Assembly (NCBI RefSeq): GCF_963676685.1 | Contig: NC_092351.1 | Span: 43,204,733-43,268,732 of the forward strand | Direction of reading: 5' to 3' | DNA: 64,000 nt | Source of the DNA: Mytilus edulis | Lineage: Eukaryota; Mollusca; Bivalvia; Mytilida; Mytilidae | Shown here: positions 26,308 through 38,099 of the stretch, piece by piece | Layout: each line of letters starts with the position of its first letter | Numbering within the stretch: position 1 is the stretch's first letter | The notes under the pieces: model-generated | Seen by the model: the letters and a program-made list of their open reading frames with translations, nothing else | Databases searched by the model: none | What the model was told of the DNA's origin: nothing | Translations under genes and position numbers: made by a program

Positions 26308-26991
26308 TTAGATGACCGAGTAAACATTAAAATTTCTGACAAACAGTTCGAAAACAGTCACAATCCTGGAGTAATTCTTTATATAATTATGAAGTTCAGC
26401 TTCACGAAACCAGAATAAAAATGCTTCAATACTTCGAAAAGAGAAATCTAAAACCGCAACAATAAAAAATTCTAAAATTCGTCTGTTATGTAATATTGTA
26501 ACAATACCTCTAAATGCGCGTCTATTTGTTTTGACATTTTCAATTTTTACAACAAATAGTATGCAAGATAAAATAAGTAGAAAAATTACGTAAATATAGA
26601 AAGAAATATGTAATCGATTATCCTCGGTGTTGGCTTCCACATTATCTATCATGTACCCAGACAATACTGCAAACAAAGCTAAACTTAAATGTTTGCCCAA
26701 AGTCTTTGTTTACCATATTTTTTGTATTTTATCACTCCCGAGAACATTGTAAACTACTGCATCGAATACACTTAAAATATGAGAATATGCCATTTGTCCT
26801 AGCAATGCAAGAACGATAAAAATGAGAGGCCACATCAAACTCAACATGTTTGTCTTTGTTTGTATGCACCAATCTGCATTAAGTTTGAGCATTTGGTGAA
26901 AAGAAAGCATTCGTGTGCTTTCATCATCAACATAAAAGACAATAACGAAATCAGAATATGTAGAGATGTAGGTAGTAGATCGAGCAAACAC
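26308..26991 (-). pseudogene. Broken MFSD6-like MFS transporter fragment
   Basis: Minus-strand protein similarity runs in two blocks. Block 1 (26991-26710) has WPLIFIVLALLGQMAY and DAVVYNVLGSDK. Block 2 (26700-26308) has SLALFAVLSGYMIDN and several hydrophobic helices. Between them, around 26690-26715, the expected YGKQRLWG motif of MFSD6-type transporters is visible in a third frame, so at least two small frameshifts break the gene. The C-terminal half of a full protein is not seen downstream. The 5' part of block 1 is shared with the tandem duplications that follow. It could instead be a live gene with assembly errors; the missing remainder argues against this. Confidence 0.5.
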
Positions 26992-28720
26992 CAGGGGCTA
27001 TGTTATATTTGTTATGACGTTAATACATTGAATAACGGTTTCATTATTAGTTACATTTGTTGTTTTTATTATCTTTTTATCGTAATTTAAGAATGTGATT
27101 TACCTGCAAATATAAAAAGTAAGTCTCTGTCTACACTATACCACTTCGTGTTCTTTATTTCCGGTTCTATAGTAAATATATATATTTAATAATTGAAAAA
27201 ACCCAGTTCAAATAACTGATGAATTAACCTGAATATAAATAATTATATGACTGTAATAATTGATATCTATACTACAAAAATTACAAGATCTAATTGGTTA
27301 GCCGGCATGACGTAAATACGACGACTCAGAGAATTCAACTTTATATGTAACTTATACAGGACAATGTTGTTGTTAAAAAACTATTGGCCCTATTGTTTTC
27401 CACATAATTTCAAACAGAGAGATTTTGAAAGCAGAGAAAACTGTGCACCTGATCATCAGCATGATGCTATCAGATGACAATACATTCATAAGATACTCAA
27501 GTTTGATCATTTGTTGAAAACGAAGCATCCGTGTGCTTTCATCATCAACATAAAAGACAATAACGAAATCAGAATATGTAGAGATGTAGGTAGTAGATCG
27601 AGCAAACACCAGGGGCTATGTTATATTTGTTATGACGTTAATACATTGAATAACGGTTTCATTATTAGTTACACGTGTTGTTTTTATTATCTTTTTGTCG
27701 TAATTTAAGAATGTGATTAACCTGCAAATATAAAAAGTACGTCTCTGTCTACACTTTACCACTTCGTGTTCTTTATTTCCGGTTTTATAGTAAATATATA
27801 TATTAATAATTGAAAAAAACCCAGATCAAATAACTGATAAATTAACCTGAATATAAATATATGAATGTAATAATGGATATCTATACTATTAAAATAACAA
27901 GATCTAATTGGTTAGCCGGCATGACGTAAATACGACGACTCAGAGAATTCAACTTTATATGTAACTAATATAGGACAATGTTGTTGTTAAAAAACAATTG
28001 GCCCTATTCGTTTCCACATAATTTCAAACAGAGAGATTTTGAAAGCAGAGAAAACTGTGCACCTGATCATCAGCATGACGTTATCAGATGACAAAACATT
28101 CATAAAATACTCAAGTTTGATCATTTGTTGAAAACGAAGCATTCGTGTGCTTTCCTCTCAACATAAAAGACAATAACGAAATCAGAATATGTAGAGATGT
28201 AGGTAGTAGATCGAGCAAACACCAGGGGCTATGTTATATTTGTTATGACGTTAATACATTGAATAACGGTTTCATTATTAGTTACATTTGTTGTTTTTAT
28301 TATCTTTTTATCGTAATTTAAGAATGTGATTAACCTGCAAATATAAAAAGTAAGTCTCTGTCTACACTATACCACTTCGTGTTCTTTATTTCCGGTTTTA
28401 TAGTAAATATATATATTAATAATTGAAAAAAAAACAGATCAAATAACTGATGAATTAACCTAAATATAAATATATGAATGTAACAATGGATATCTATACT
28501 ACAAAAATAACAAGATCTAATTGGTTAGCCAGCATGACGTAAATACGACGACTCAGAGAATTCAACTTTATATGTAACTAATACAGGACAATGTTGTTGT
28601 TAAAAAAACAATTGGCCGTATTGTTTTCCACATAATTTCAAACAGAGAGATTTTAAAGGCAGAGAAAACTGTGCACCTGATTATCAGCATGACGTTATCA
28701 GATGACAATACAAATACTAA
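26890..28720. repeat. Three tandem copies of a roughly 0.6-kb segment
   Basis: The landmark GCAAACACCAGGGGCTATG occurs near 26982, 27600 and 28212, and GTTAGCCGGCATGACGTAAA (or the one-base variant) near 27298, 27913 and 28526. This gives periods close to 615 bp. Copies differ by scattered substitutions and short indels. Copy 1 carries the 5' end of the MFSD6-like fragment; copies 2 and 3 carry only a short piece of it joined to another sequence. The array ends within 40 bp of the 19-bp minisatellite. Confidence 0.85.
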
Positions 28721-28758
28721 GAATCTAGGCTAAATTAAGACGTGGGTAATTCTGTTTT

Positions 28759-31258
28759 CCATTGATCAACTAGTTATCCATCTGTCAACCAGTTATTCAT
28801 CGGTCAACCATCTATCCATCAGCCAATCAGTAATCCATCAGTCAACCAATTATCCATCGGTCAACCAGTTATCCATCTGTCAACCACCTATCCATCGGCC
28901 AACCAATTATCTATCGGCTAACCACCTATCCATCGGCCAACCAGTTATTAAACGGACAACCAACTATCCATCGGCCAATCAGTTATCCATAGGTCAACCA
29001 GTAATCCATCGGTCAACCAGTTATCCATCGGTCAACCAGTTATCCATCGGTCAACCAACTATCCATCGGTCAATCAGTTATCCATCGGTCAACCAGTTAT
29101 TCATTGGTCAACCACCTATCCATTGGCCAACCAGTTATCCATCGGTCAACAAGTTATCCATCGGTCAACCACCTATCCATTGGCCAACCATTTATCAAAC
29201 GGTTAACCACCTATCCATCGGCCAACTAGTTATCAAACGGTCAACCAGTTATCCATCGGTCAAACATATATCCATCAGCCAATCAGTAATCCATCAGTCA
29301 ACCACCTATCCGTCGGTCAACCAGTTATCCATCTGTCAACCACCTATCCATCGGCCAACTAATTATATATCGGTCAACCACCTATACATCGGCCAACCAG
29401 TTATCAAACGGGCAACCAACTATCCATCGGCTAATCAGTTATCCATAGGTCAACCAGTAATCCATTGGTCAACCAGTTATCCATCGGTCAACCAGTTAAC
29501 CATCGGTCAACCAACTATCCATCGGCCAATCAGTTATCCATCGGTCAACCAGTTATTCATTGGTCAACCACTTATCCATCGGCCAACCAGTTAGCCATCG
29601 GTCAACAAATTATCCATCGGTCAACCACCTATCTATCGGCCAACCATTTATCAAACGGTTAACCACCTATCCATCGGCCAACTAGTTATCAAACGGTCAA
29701 CCATCTATCCATTGGCCAACCAGTTGTCCATCGGTCAACCAGTTATACATCGGTCAACCACATATACATCGGTTAACCAGTTATCATCGGTCAACCACCT
29801 ATCCATTGTCCAATTGCAACCACATATCCATCGGCCAACCAGTTATCCATCTGTCAACCACCTATCCATCGGCCAACCAATTATCTATCGGCCAACCACC
29901 TATCCATCGGCCAATCAGTTATTAAACGGGCAACCAACTATCCATCGGCCAATCAGTTATCCATAGGTCAACCAGTAATCCATCGGTCAACCAGTTATCC
30001 ATCGGTCAACCAACTATACATCGGCCAATCAGTTATCCATCGGTCAACCAGTTATTCATTGGTCAACCACCTATCCATTGGCCAACCAGTTATCCATCGG
30101 TCAACAAGTTATCCATCGGTCAACCACCTATCCATCGGCCAACAATTTATAAAACGGTTAACCACCTATCCATCGGCCAACTAGTTATCAAACGGTCAAC
30201 CAGTTATCCATCGGGCAACCAACTATCCATCGGTCAATCAGTTATCCATAGGTTAACCAGTAATCCATCGGTCAACCAGTTATCCATCGGTCAACCAGTT
30301 ATCCATCGGTCAACCAGTTATCCATCGGTCAACCAACTATCCATCGGCCAATCAGTTATCCATCGGTCAACCAGTTATTCATTGGTCAACCACCTATCCA
30401 GTTATCAAACGGTCAACCACCTATCCAGTTATCCATCGGTCAACGAGTTATCCATCGGTCAACCACCTATCCATCGGCCAACCATTTATCAAACGGTTAA
30501 CCACCTATCCATCGGCCAACTAGTTATCAAACGGTCAACCAGTTATCCATCGGTCAACCATATATCCATCAGCCAATCAGTAATCCATCAGTCAACCACC
30601 TATCAGTCGGTCAACCAGTTATCCATCTGTCAACCACCTATTCATCGGCCAACTAATTATATATCGGTCAACCACCTATACATCGGCCAATCAGTTATCA
30701 AACGGGCAACCAACTATCCATCGGCCAATCAGTTATCCATAGGTCAACCAGTAATCCATTGGTCAACCAGTTATCCATCGGTCAACCAGTTAACCATCGG
30801 TCAACCAACTATCCATCGGCCAATCAGTTATCTATCGGTCAACCAGTTATTCATTGGTCAACCACCTATCCATCGGCCAACCAGTTAGCCATCGGTCAAC
30901 AAATTATCCATCGGCCAACCATTTATCAAACGGTTAACCACCTATCCATCGGCCAACTAGTTATCAAACGGTCAACCATTTATCCATTGGCCAACCAGTA
31001 GTCTATCGGTCAACCAGTTATACATCGGTCAACCAGTTATACATCGGTCAACCACATATACATCGGTTAACCAGTTATCATCGGTCAACCACCTATCCAT
31101 TGGCCAATTGCAACCACATATCCATCGGCCAACCAGTTATCCATCGGTCAACCACTAATCCATCGGCCAACAAGTTATCCATCGGTCAACCAGTTATTCA
31201 TTGGACAACCACCTATCCATCGGCTAACCACTTATCTATCGGTCAACCAGTTATCTAT
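28759..31258 (+). repeat. 19-bp minisatellite, about 2.5 kb
   Basis: The repeat unit is CCATCGGTCAACCAGTTAT (19 bp) with variants (CCACCTATC, CGGCCAAC, CAGTAATC, AAACGG). There are no spacers. Variants recur in the same order at a longer period. For example, TTAACCAGTTATCATCGGTC is at about 29774 and 31064, and the block beginning GGTCAACCAGTTAACCATCG is at about 29484 and 30778. Both spacings are about 1.29 kb, close to 68 units. Forward frames are mostly open; all three give the same 19-residue cycle (SIGQPVIHRSTSYPSVNQL, rotated), so the open frames here are by-products of the repeat. Confidence 0.92.
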
Positions 31259-31620
31259 TATACATGTAAAACAACGTCATTTATCAATTAACTGCTAGTT
31301 ACATTTGCAAGGACCAGCCTGTGTAAAAGTCAACAATATAAACATTGTGACATCTTGCCCCTGGACGAGTTCAATCTTTTTTATGATTGGATTGAGTGGC
31401 TGCGACATCCAATAGCCCGTCTTTTATATATATATTGAATAAAAAAAAAGCACTTTATCCTATTTATTTAATATGTATATAATAAAATGTTTATACTGTA
31501 AAAATGCAAATATACATATGTTTTATAATGTAGGACTGTAATGTACGGATACATAATGTTTTATAATAGACGATTCTTATAATTTTAATATAATGACTAT
31601 TTTAATAGATTTGTATATTA

Positions 31621-31960
31621 GGTAAGAATTTAATGCTTCTTTTTGTAACTTCATTGGGGTGTAAAAGCGTTGACCGAAGTACATACTAAAAATGTGCGCA
31701 CGGTCAACGCTTTTACAACCCTATGAAGTTACAAAAAGAAGCATTCAATACTTATAATAACATTTTTTAACTTTGATCATGAAAACACGAATTTTATCTT
31801 TTTTTTTATTTAATTCACCTGTGCAGTTTATTGTCGGACCTCGTGTTATCATGAATGATAAATTTTATTGTGTAATGCAATTGCTTAAGGAATGACACGT
31901 GATTTGCAGTTAGCCAATCAGAATAACGTGTTATAATGAAACATACATCTAATGTAATTG
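31621..31960. mobile_element. Foldback element, copy 1, with conserved tail
   Basis: Inverted arms: 31628-31676 (ATGCTTCTTTTTGTAACTTC, then AAAGCGTTGACCG) and about 31690-31752. A tail to about 31960 ends in TAGCCAATCAGAATAACGTG. The same arms and tail recur at 37.1-37.45 kb. There is no coding capacity. Confidence 0.75.
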
Positions 31961-32410
31961 CATTTAATAAATATTCTGTTTATTATACATTATTGAGACG
32001 TTAAATATTAAACTGAAAATGAATTTGATTTTTATGCTAAAACCCTTCATAGGAATAAAATTGAATATAATTAAAACCTGGTTTTATTTTTGTTTTCGTG
32101 TTTAATTACTTAAATTTTGATTTTTTTTTATCTTATTTTCTTTCTACTTTTGATTTAATTTGTATCGTTTTGAAGTAAAATTAGTATATGAACATATCTT
32201 ACCTCTGTGCACTTATTACTTCGTGTCATGATTGTAATCATATTTGTTCTTTTTGAGCTAACGAATTCAATCAAAGACATTGATTGGCGATTAATTAAAT
32301 AATTAACAAAAGCTTTGGAAGGCCGATCTCGAGTTGAACACTGCTTGAGTAATGAGATCAACACGAGTCCCAATTAGAGACCGATATCACTTATTCACGT
32401 CAATTCAAAA

Positions 32411-32430
32411 ATATAGATATAAAAAATCGT
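32411..32430 (+). promoter_or_regulatory. Possible TATA-like region of the CDC25 gene
   Basis: The A/T string ATATAGATATAAAAAATCG lies 60-80 bases before the CDC25 start codon. In DNA this AT-rich the match is weak evidence. Confidence 0.2.
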
Positions 32431-32490
32431 AATATTTCAAACATAACGTTCAATTTTCAAATTGTAATACTTAACAGTTCAAATTCAGAA

Positions 32491-33366
32491 ATGCATTCAA
32501 GAAGATTATTCGACACATGTGATGACCTTGATGTTATTCCAGCATCTATTTCTTCTCTGAGGTTTGATTCTTCACCAGTAAAGGCTAATGACATTATGTC
32601 TGTGTTGACTCCAAACATCAAACAAAGTCTGTTTTTTGATGATGACGAGGATTCCGGTCTCGGTATGGATGATCATATAACATGTACAACTAGCTTGACG
32701 AAATCTGCCAAGAGACAGCGCACAGAAGAAGACAGCTCATCATGTCCAAAACGTTCTAAAGTTTGTACCGATATAGAGGCTGTGATAACAAAACTGGAAG
32801 AGAACGACGACTTCATTGCCGATGGTAGCAGATTACATACCTTACCAACTGTCACTGGAAAACATTCTGATTTGAAAAGCATTACTCCGCAGACACTTGC
32901 TGATGTTGTTAATGGACAATACAATGACGTCATCAGTGACTACAAGATCATCGACTGCCGATACCCATATGAATTTGAAGGCGGACATATCAAAGGAGCG
33001 GAAAATATGTATTTGCATGAAACCGTTTTATCTTTGCTTCGTCATCCGACTAAAGATAAACAAGTTTTGTTCTTCCACTGTGAGTTTTCATCCGAAAGAG
33101 GTCCTAAAATGTTAAGATTCCTCAGAAGCAAAGACAGAGAACTCAATAAAGAAAACTACCCATCTCTGAACTTTCCAGAAGTTTATTTGGTAGAGGGTGG
33201 TTACAAGGCATCCTTCTATGAACAACCTGGTATATGTGAACCAGTAAGCTATCGACCAATGCTTCATTCCGACCACTCAGACGATTTGCGCCATTTCCGA
33301 GTCAAATCGAAGTCATGGACAGCTGGAGAAAAACGAAGATATGCCAGGAAAGCTATGAGATTTTAG
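32491..33366 (+). CDS. CDC25: CDC25-type dual-specificity phosphatase, intronless
   Basis: Cell-cycle phosphatase that removes inhibitory phosphates from CDK1-type kinases at Thr14/Tyr15. The single 291-residue frame is complete. Residues about 128-245 form the rhodanese-like catalytic domain: IDCRYPYEFEGGHIKGA (154-170), then the signature HCEFSSER (196-203) with Cys197 and Arg203 of the HCX5R loop, then VEGGYK. SYRPMLH and FRVKSKSWTAGEK (269-281) match the family C-terminal tail. The N-terminal half is short (about 125 residues against roughly 200-370 in vertebrate CDC25s). It carries an acidic DDDEDSGLGMDD block reminiscent of the DSG degron region and basic KRQR and KRSK clusters that could import it to the nucleus. 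KEN at 220-222 could be an APC/C signal. The absence of introns and the intact frame suggest a retained retrogene. Confidence 0.93.
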   Translation: MHSRRLFDTCDDLDVIPASISSLRFDSSPVKANDIMSVLTPNIKQSLFFDDDEDSGLGMDDHITCTTSLTKSAKRQRTEEDSSSCPKRSKVCTDIEAVITKLEENDDFIADGSRLHTLPTVTGKHSDLKSITPQTLADVVNGQYNDVISDYKIIDCRYPYEFEGGHIKGAENMYLHETVLSLLRHPTKDKQVLFFHCEFSSERGPKMLRFLRSKDRELNKENYPSLNFPEVYLVEGGYKASFYEQPGICEPVSYRPMLHSDHSDDLRHFRVKSKSWTAGEKRRYARKAMRF

Positions 33367-33525
33367 AACTCTCTTCCAAATTTATAGTTTTTTAGTGCTA
33401 TAGTAATCTGTGATACAAGTAATATATGTGCTGTGCTTTATATAAACTATGTTTTATTGTTTTATATAAACCATGTTTAATTGGTTTTGTTTTTAGTTGT
33501 ATATTGTGTTAAGTGTTATTTATAT

Positions 33526-33531
33526 ATTAAA
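33526..33531 (+). terminator. Possible polyadenylation signal of the CDC25 gene
   Basis: ATTAAA about 160 bases after the CDC25 stop codon, in an A/T-rich 3' flank. It is the only good hexamer close to the stop. Confidence 0.4.
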
Positions 33532-33539
33532 GATGACCA

Positions 33540-35500
33540 ATATTTATATGTTGTTTTTGGTTATGATATATAATTTTGATACTGCCAAACCTCTCAAGTT
33601 ATGTCCAATAGATCTATGTTAAACTTAACACGGTAAACATGAGATGATAGTGATGAGTTCTTTTATAAACTTATTGAGATGCTAGGCTTAGAAATAAGAC
33701 ATAAAGTTTTATTTAGAGTCGGTATAAGCAAGCAATTACAAACATAAGCTCTGAAGAGCTTTTGAAACCGACATAACAACAAGTAAAACAAAACATACAT
33801 ATCGAGTCATGCACACAACATTAAACATATAAACCAAGAGTTCATATCAGTATTTAACCATGCTTTTTTTATTTAAAAAGAACTCTGTTTGGACTACAAG
33901 AGGTTAAGTTTAAAAACCTTAGCGAATTGTTGATTCAATTTGGATGAATCTCGACACGGTTCTCACCTAATGTTGAACTGGCGGCAAACATACTCATGAC
34001 TGTGCTTTTTTGTCCCAAGTCTAGAACTTCGGAGGTGGTCGCCGTGTGTGTGTGTTTTTTTTTTATTGTTTTTAGATGGTGTCGATGGTAGTTCATACAT
34101 AATAGTCTAAGGACGATTTAAATCTTGCCAATTTGCGTAGACATCTGTCATTTTTGTGTGTTGCCCTATGTCTATTTTGCTGTTTGGTTGCTGCTTCATT
34201 TGAGGTGCATCTCCTTTTATTCATACTGGAACACACCATCGAAATCGCGGGCATTTAAGCGTGGTTGCAAGTAGGAAAACTGTTGTTAGTTTAAGTAAAA
34301 GTTTTATGACTGGAGAAATTTTGGAAAGGTATCAAAAGTCATAGCTAAATAGGTACTTAATAAAGGACAGGACAGTTTATTTAGTCCTCCCCATTTTTTT
34401 TTCTATTATTATCAATTATTTTCGCGTTTTTTTCTGTATTATGAACATGCATAAACTATAATCTCTATTTAATATATGACTGCCGTTGATAGAAAACTTG
34501 GAATAAAAAAAAAAAAAAAAAAAATTATAGTAAATAGCAAACACACTTTATTTATAGTATATGTATGTGCATATAGTATACAGAATAAGCGAATAATTAG
34601 TCTGTCCTATTATATGTAATTTAAAACAGTTCTAAACAGAAGTCGTGTCAGAAAATTTTCATATCAAATAAACTCTATTTATAGTATATGTGCATGTATG
34701 TTCATAGTAAACAGAGAAAGCGATTATATGAGTATCTTTAAACTGATTAATCTCATGATAATTGTTATCTTATAATTTTATAATAAAATTAAGAATGTAA
34801 ATTGGAAATGTGTCAAAGAGACAACAACCCTACCAAAGAACAGAAAACAGTCGGAGGTCACCAATGTGCCTTGTACAAAATCCCACACCGGGAGACATGC
34901 TTCATCTGGCTTTTAAACAAAAGTAGTATTTTCAAGAAGTTATTACGAAGAAAATATTTTACTTCAGTTGTTTAATATCTTTTTCTAATACCAACAAACC
35001 ATAAATAATAAATCTGGTTATATAATTGTGTTCTTCTAAACTATTTATATATTAATCCTGCTGTTATTATTGCAAGACTTATTTTGCGCGTTGCATGAAG
35101 ATAGTCAAGATTTATAACCGTGCAGCTTAATCTGAAATAAAAAAAAAGTAGTTTTCATATTTTTTTCTTTATCTGACTGACTCATGACCTATCGTTTATA
35201 AAAGTCAAATGTGTATGGAAAACGGCAAGAGGCTTTATTTGAAAATCGTCGCATTTTTTATAATCCCCGAAATTCGGTTATCATTTCAAAACACATTTTT
35301 TTTAATAATCGCAGCAATTACACCATATGATAATACGTCTAAGCGTGAATTTTATTACTATTAGATTTCATGCCGTACATGTCTAGGGGGAAACTTGATA
35401 GTAAAATCTAATTGTTGATTGTTCAATTTTCTCAAAAAGCTAGATGTTGCAGTTGTGTCACGCAAATGTTGGATAAAGTTTTTGGCATTTAGTTAAAAAA
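33540..35500. other. No gene; two worn interspersed repeats
   Basis: About 33990-34230 is a plus-strand repeat with TGTCCCAAGTCTAGAACTTC and GTAGTTCATACATAATAGTC. About 34795-34925 has TGTGTCAAAGAGACAACAAC and ATCCCACACCGGGAGACATG, another family common in mussel DNA. A poly-A run lies at about 34505-34524. Confidence 0.55.
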
Positions 35501-35509
35501 AAAAATCAT

Positions 35510-36055
35510 AGATATAAGAAGATGTGGTATGAGTCAATGAGACAACTCTCAATCAACGTCACAATTTATAAAATTATACATGTAGGTCAAAGTACAGTTT
35601 CCAACACGAAGCCTTGCCTCACAATGAAGGATGTACAAGTACCCGGTCACGCCCACTTGTATTTTTTTCCATCTGATGAGTTAAGCCTTTTTCAACTGAT
35701 TTTTATAGTTCGTTCTTATGTTGTACTGTTATACCACTTTCCCGAGTTAGGGGAAGGGTTGGGATCCCGCTAACATGTTAAATCAAGCCACATTACGAAT
35801 GTGTGTGGCTGTCCCAAGTCAGGAGCTTGTAGTTCAGTCCTTGTCGTTTGCTTATGTGTTACATATTTGTTTTTCGTTCAATTTTTGTACATAAATAAGG
35901 CCGTTAGTTTTCTCATTTGAATTGTTTTACATTGTCATTTCGGGACCATTTATAGCTGAATATGCGATATGGGGTTTGCTAATTGTTGAAGGCCGTACGG
36001 TGACCTATAGTTGTTAATTTCTGTGTCATTTAAGTCTCTTCTTTTTTTATAAGCA
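35510..36055 (+). repeat. Interspersed repeat, GGTGACCTATAGTTGTTAAT family (long copy)
   Basis: Left part: GATGTGGTATGAGTCAATGA. Middle: CTGTCCCAAGTCAGGAGCTT and AAATAAGGCCGTTAGTTTTC. Right: GAAGGCCGTACGGTGACCTA. The open frame at 35522-35773 is part of this repeat and is not called as a gene. Confidence 0.7.
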
Positions 36056-37091
36056 ACAAAGGGCCCCAGAAATTAGTGTATCGCTATTTAAGTAAGTTGA
36101 TGTCTCTGATTCTTTACGATTGTGAGCTGTTTTTGCATACAATATTTTTCGTTTCAAATAGGATTGGAGTGTGAAATTGATAAGAACAATGCGTTAATTT
36201 CGACGCCTTATTCTGCGGTGGGTAAGGAAATTGTGACATTTTTATTTGAATTTTCCATTGAATATTTTCAGGTTGATAATGTATTTAAATGACCAAAACG
36301 AACGCTTGGCAACGGAGTATACAAGTACTAGTATACAAACTACCGGTATCACACGGAAATATTCGTTTTGTCAAAGTGGATTCCATATTTGAGTTTATAC
36401 AAAAATCTCAATATCTTTAGAATTCTTCTTACTTACATCTGAAGTACATTTTATTTGTTTGCCCCGGTTAAGTGAGGTCACTCTGATTAGGGGGAGTGTC
36501 ATTTGACATTGTGACAAGAGAATTTTCCCTAGATAATGCGTCAAAAGTTTCCTGGAAAATGTATTTATTGGAAGATCATGTGTTATTTAAAAATGTACTT
36601 ACAAATTAACAAGGGATCAGAATTCAAGCTACGGAAATGATTACTATTTTATTTTGGTTTAACGATTTCAGATGAGCGTCATTCTGTAAAAAGGTAGAAT
36701 GAAAGAATACAAGTGTATTTGATATGCCGTATATCATAACTTCTATGACGTCGTATATTTACAAAAAATACATTTTTGGTTTTGATACCGAGTTTCTCAG
36801 CAAGAATATCAAGTGATATTCGATTAATGATAATTGTTCGTTTCTTGTGGTAGAATATGATAAAACATATTTTAGTTGTAAAATTTCAAATGTATTATTA
36901 CAGGAAGTCTAGGAGCTTATCATTATGGTTATAATTGGTGAACACTACAAACTGTTCGATTAAAAAAAGGGGGTATGATACTATCAGTATGCATGCAAAT
37001 GTTATCAGGGCCATTTTATTTGCCTATTATTTATACAAAATTTCACCATGTAAAGTACGGGCGTATCATGATTACTTGACGCAACTGTTTA

Positions 37092-37458
37092 CTTAAGAAT
37101 TGAATGCTTCTTTTTGTAACTTCATTTGGATGTAAAAGCGTTGACAGAAGTACATTTTGTTTGAAGCTCGGAAGCGCTTCATTCTAAAAATGTGCGCACG
37201 GTCAACGCTTTTAAAACCCTATGAAAGTACAAAAAGAAGCATTCAATACTTATAATTACATTTTTTAGCTAGGATCATGAAAACAAGATTTTTATCAAGT
37301 TTTTATTTAATTTACCTGTGCACTTTATTGTGGTACCTCGTGTCATTATGAATGATACATTTCATTGTGTAATGCAATTGCTTAAGGAATAACGCGAGAT
37401 TGCAGTGTAGCCTATCAGAATGACATATTATAATGAAACATACATCTAATGTATTTAT
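37092..37458. mobile_element. Foldback element, copy 2, with conserved tail
   Basis: Same arms and tail as the element at 31.6 kb (TTGAATGCTTCTTTTTGTAA and AAGAAGCATTCAATACTTAT). This copy has an extra loop segment, GAAGCTCGGAAGCGCTTC, which is itself self-complementary. The shared tail runs to about 37455. Confidence 0.75.
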
Positions 37459-37875
37459 TAAGTGACCATCGCGGCAAGTTAGCTATGTCGTTATACCAAC
37501 TTTCATTATTCGTAATGATATGACTTGTTACTTATTTTGATACTTTGGGATAGTGAGTCAACGAAGTTAAAAATAAAAATACACACTGACACTAACTGGC
37601 TAGGATAAAATTGTGGCAAACTGCGAAGGAGGATGGAAGTTTGTCTTATTAATTGGTCACAACTAGCATGTAGATTGATATTTATTGGTTTTAGGTTTAT
37701 TGGGGTTTTTTTTTCTCAATTATTTGTTATATATTAGGATTATCAACAACATCGTGTACATTTGCTGTGACTTGTAGCTTACGATCGTTTACATGTTGTA
37801 TAAATCAAGAGTACATTTTTAAGTGAGTAGAAATATTTTAATTTTCATTAACGACATCCTAATTTGTTTATATAT

Positions 37876-38099
37876 TAGAATTTAATTCAATAATAATTAA
37901 ATTCAGTTATTGTAATTATATAACTTGGTATGCCTATTATTGATTTAAATTGACGGTGTGTTCGATTCATTTTATACTGGTCACTTTAATATGCTAATTA
38001 GTTTAGCCCGCGAAATGTTAGTCCGTGCAATTTACCTCGTGTGGTTTGGTCATTTGAATTCAAACCTTACACGGAGCTTGACCAAAGCTATAGAATTTA
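37876..38099 (+). repeat. Split direct repeat A1 (left end)
   Basis: 224 bp, first bases TAGAATTTAATTCAATAATA, last bases AAAGCTATAGAATTTA. Compared line by line with 43701-43924, I found no difference. The outer left flank (TTGTTTATATAT) differs from what precedes A2, which fixes the left boundary of the element. Confidence 0.9.

Noticed and set aside
26860-27090. Plus-strand 76-codon frame, repeated at 27511
   Set aside because: Shadow of the minus-strand MFSD6-like segment; its recurrence is due to the tandem duplication.
28759-31258. CRISPR-like array of short repeats
   Set aside because: Units are contiguous 19-mers with no unique spacers, and the window is eukaryotic.
29465-31291. Open frames up to 168 codons inside the minisatellite
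   Set aside because: They arise because the 19-bp unit lacks forward stops; no start context, domain or composition argues for a gene.
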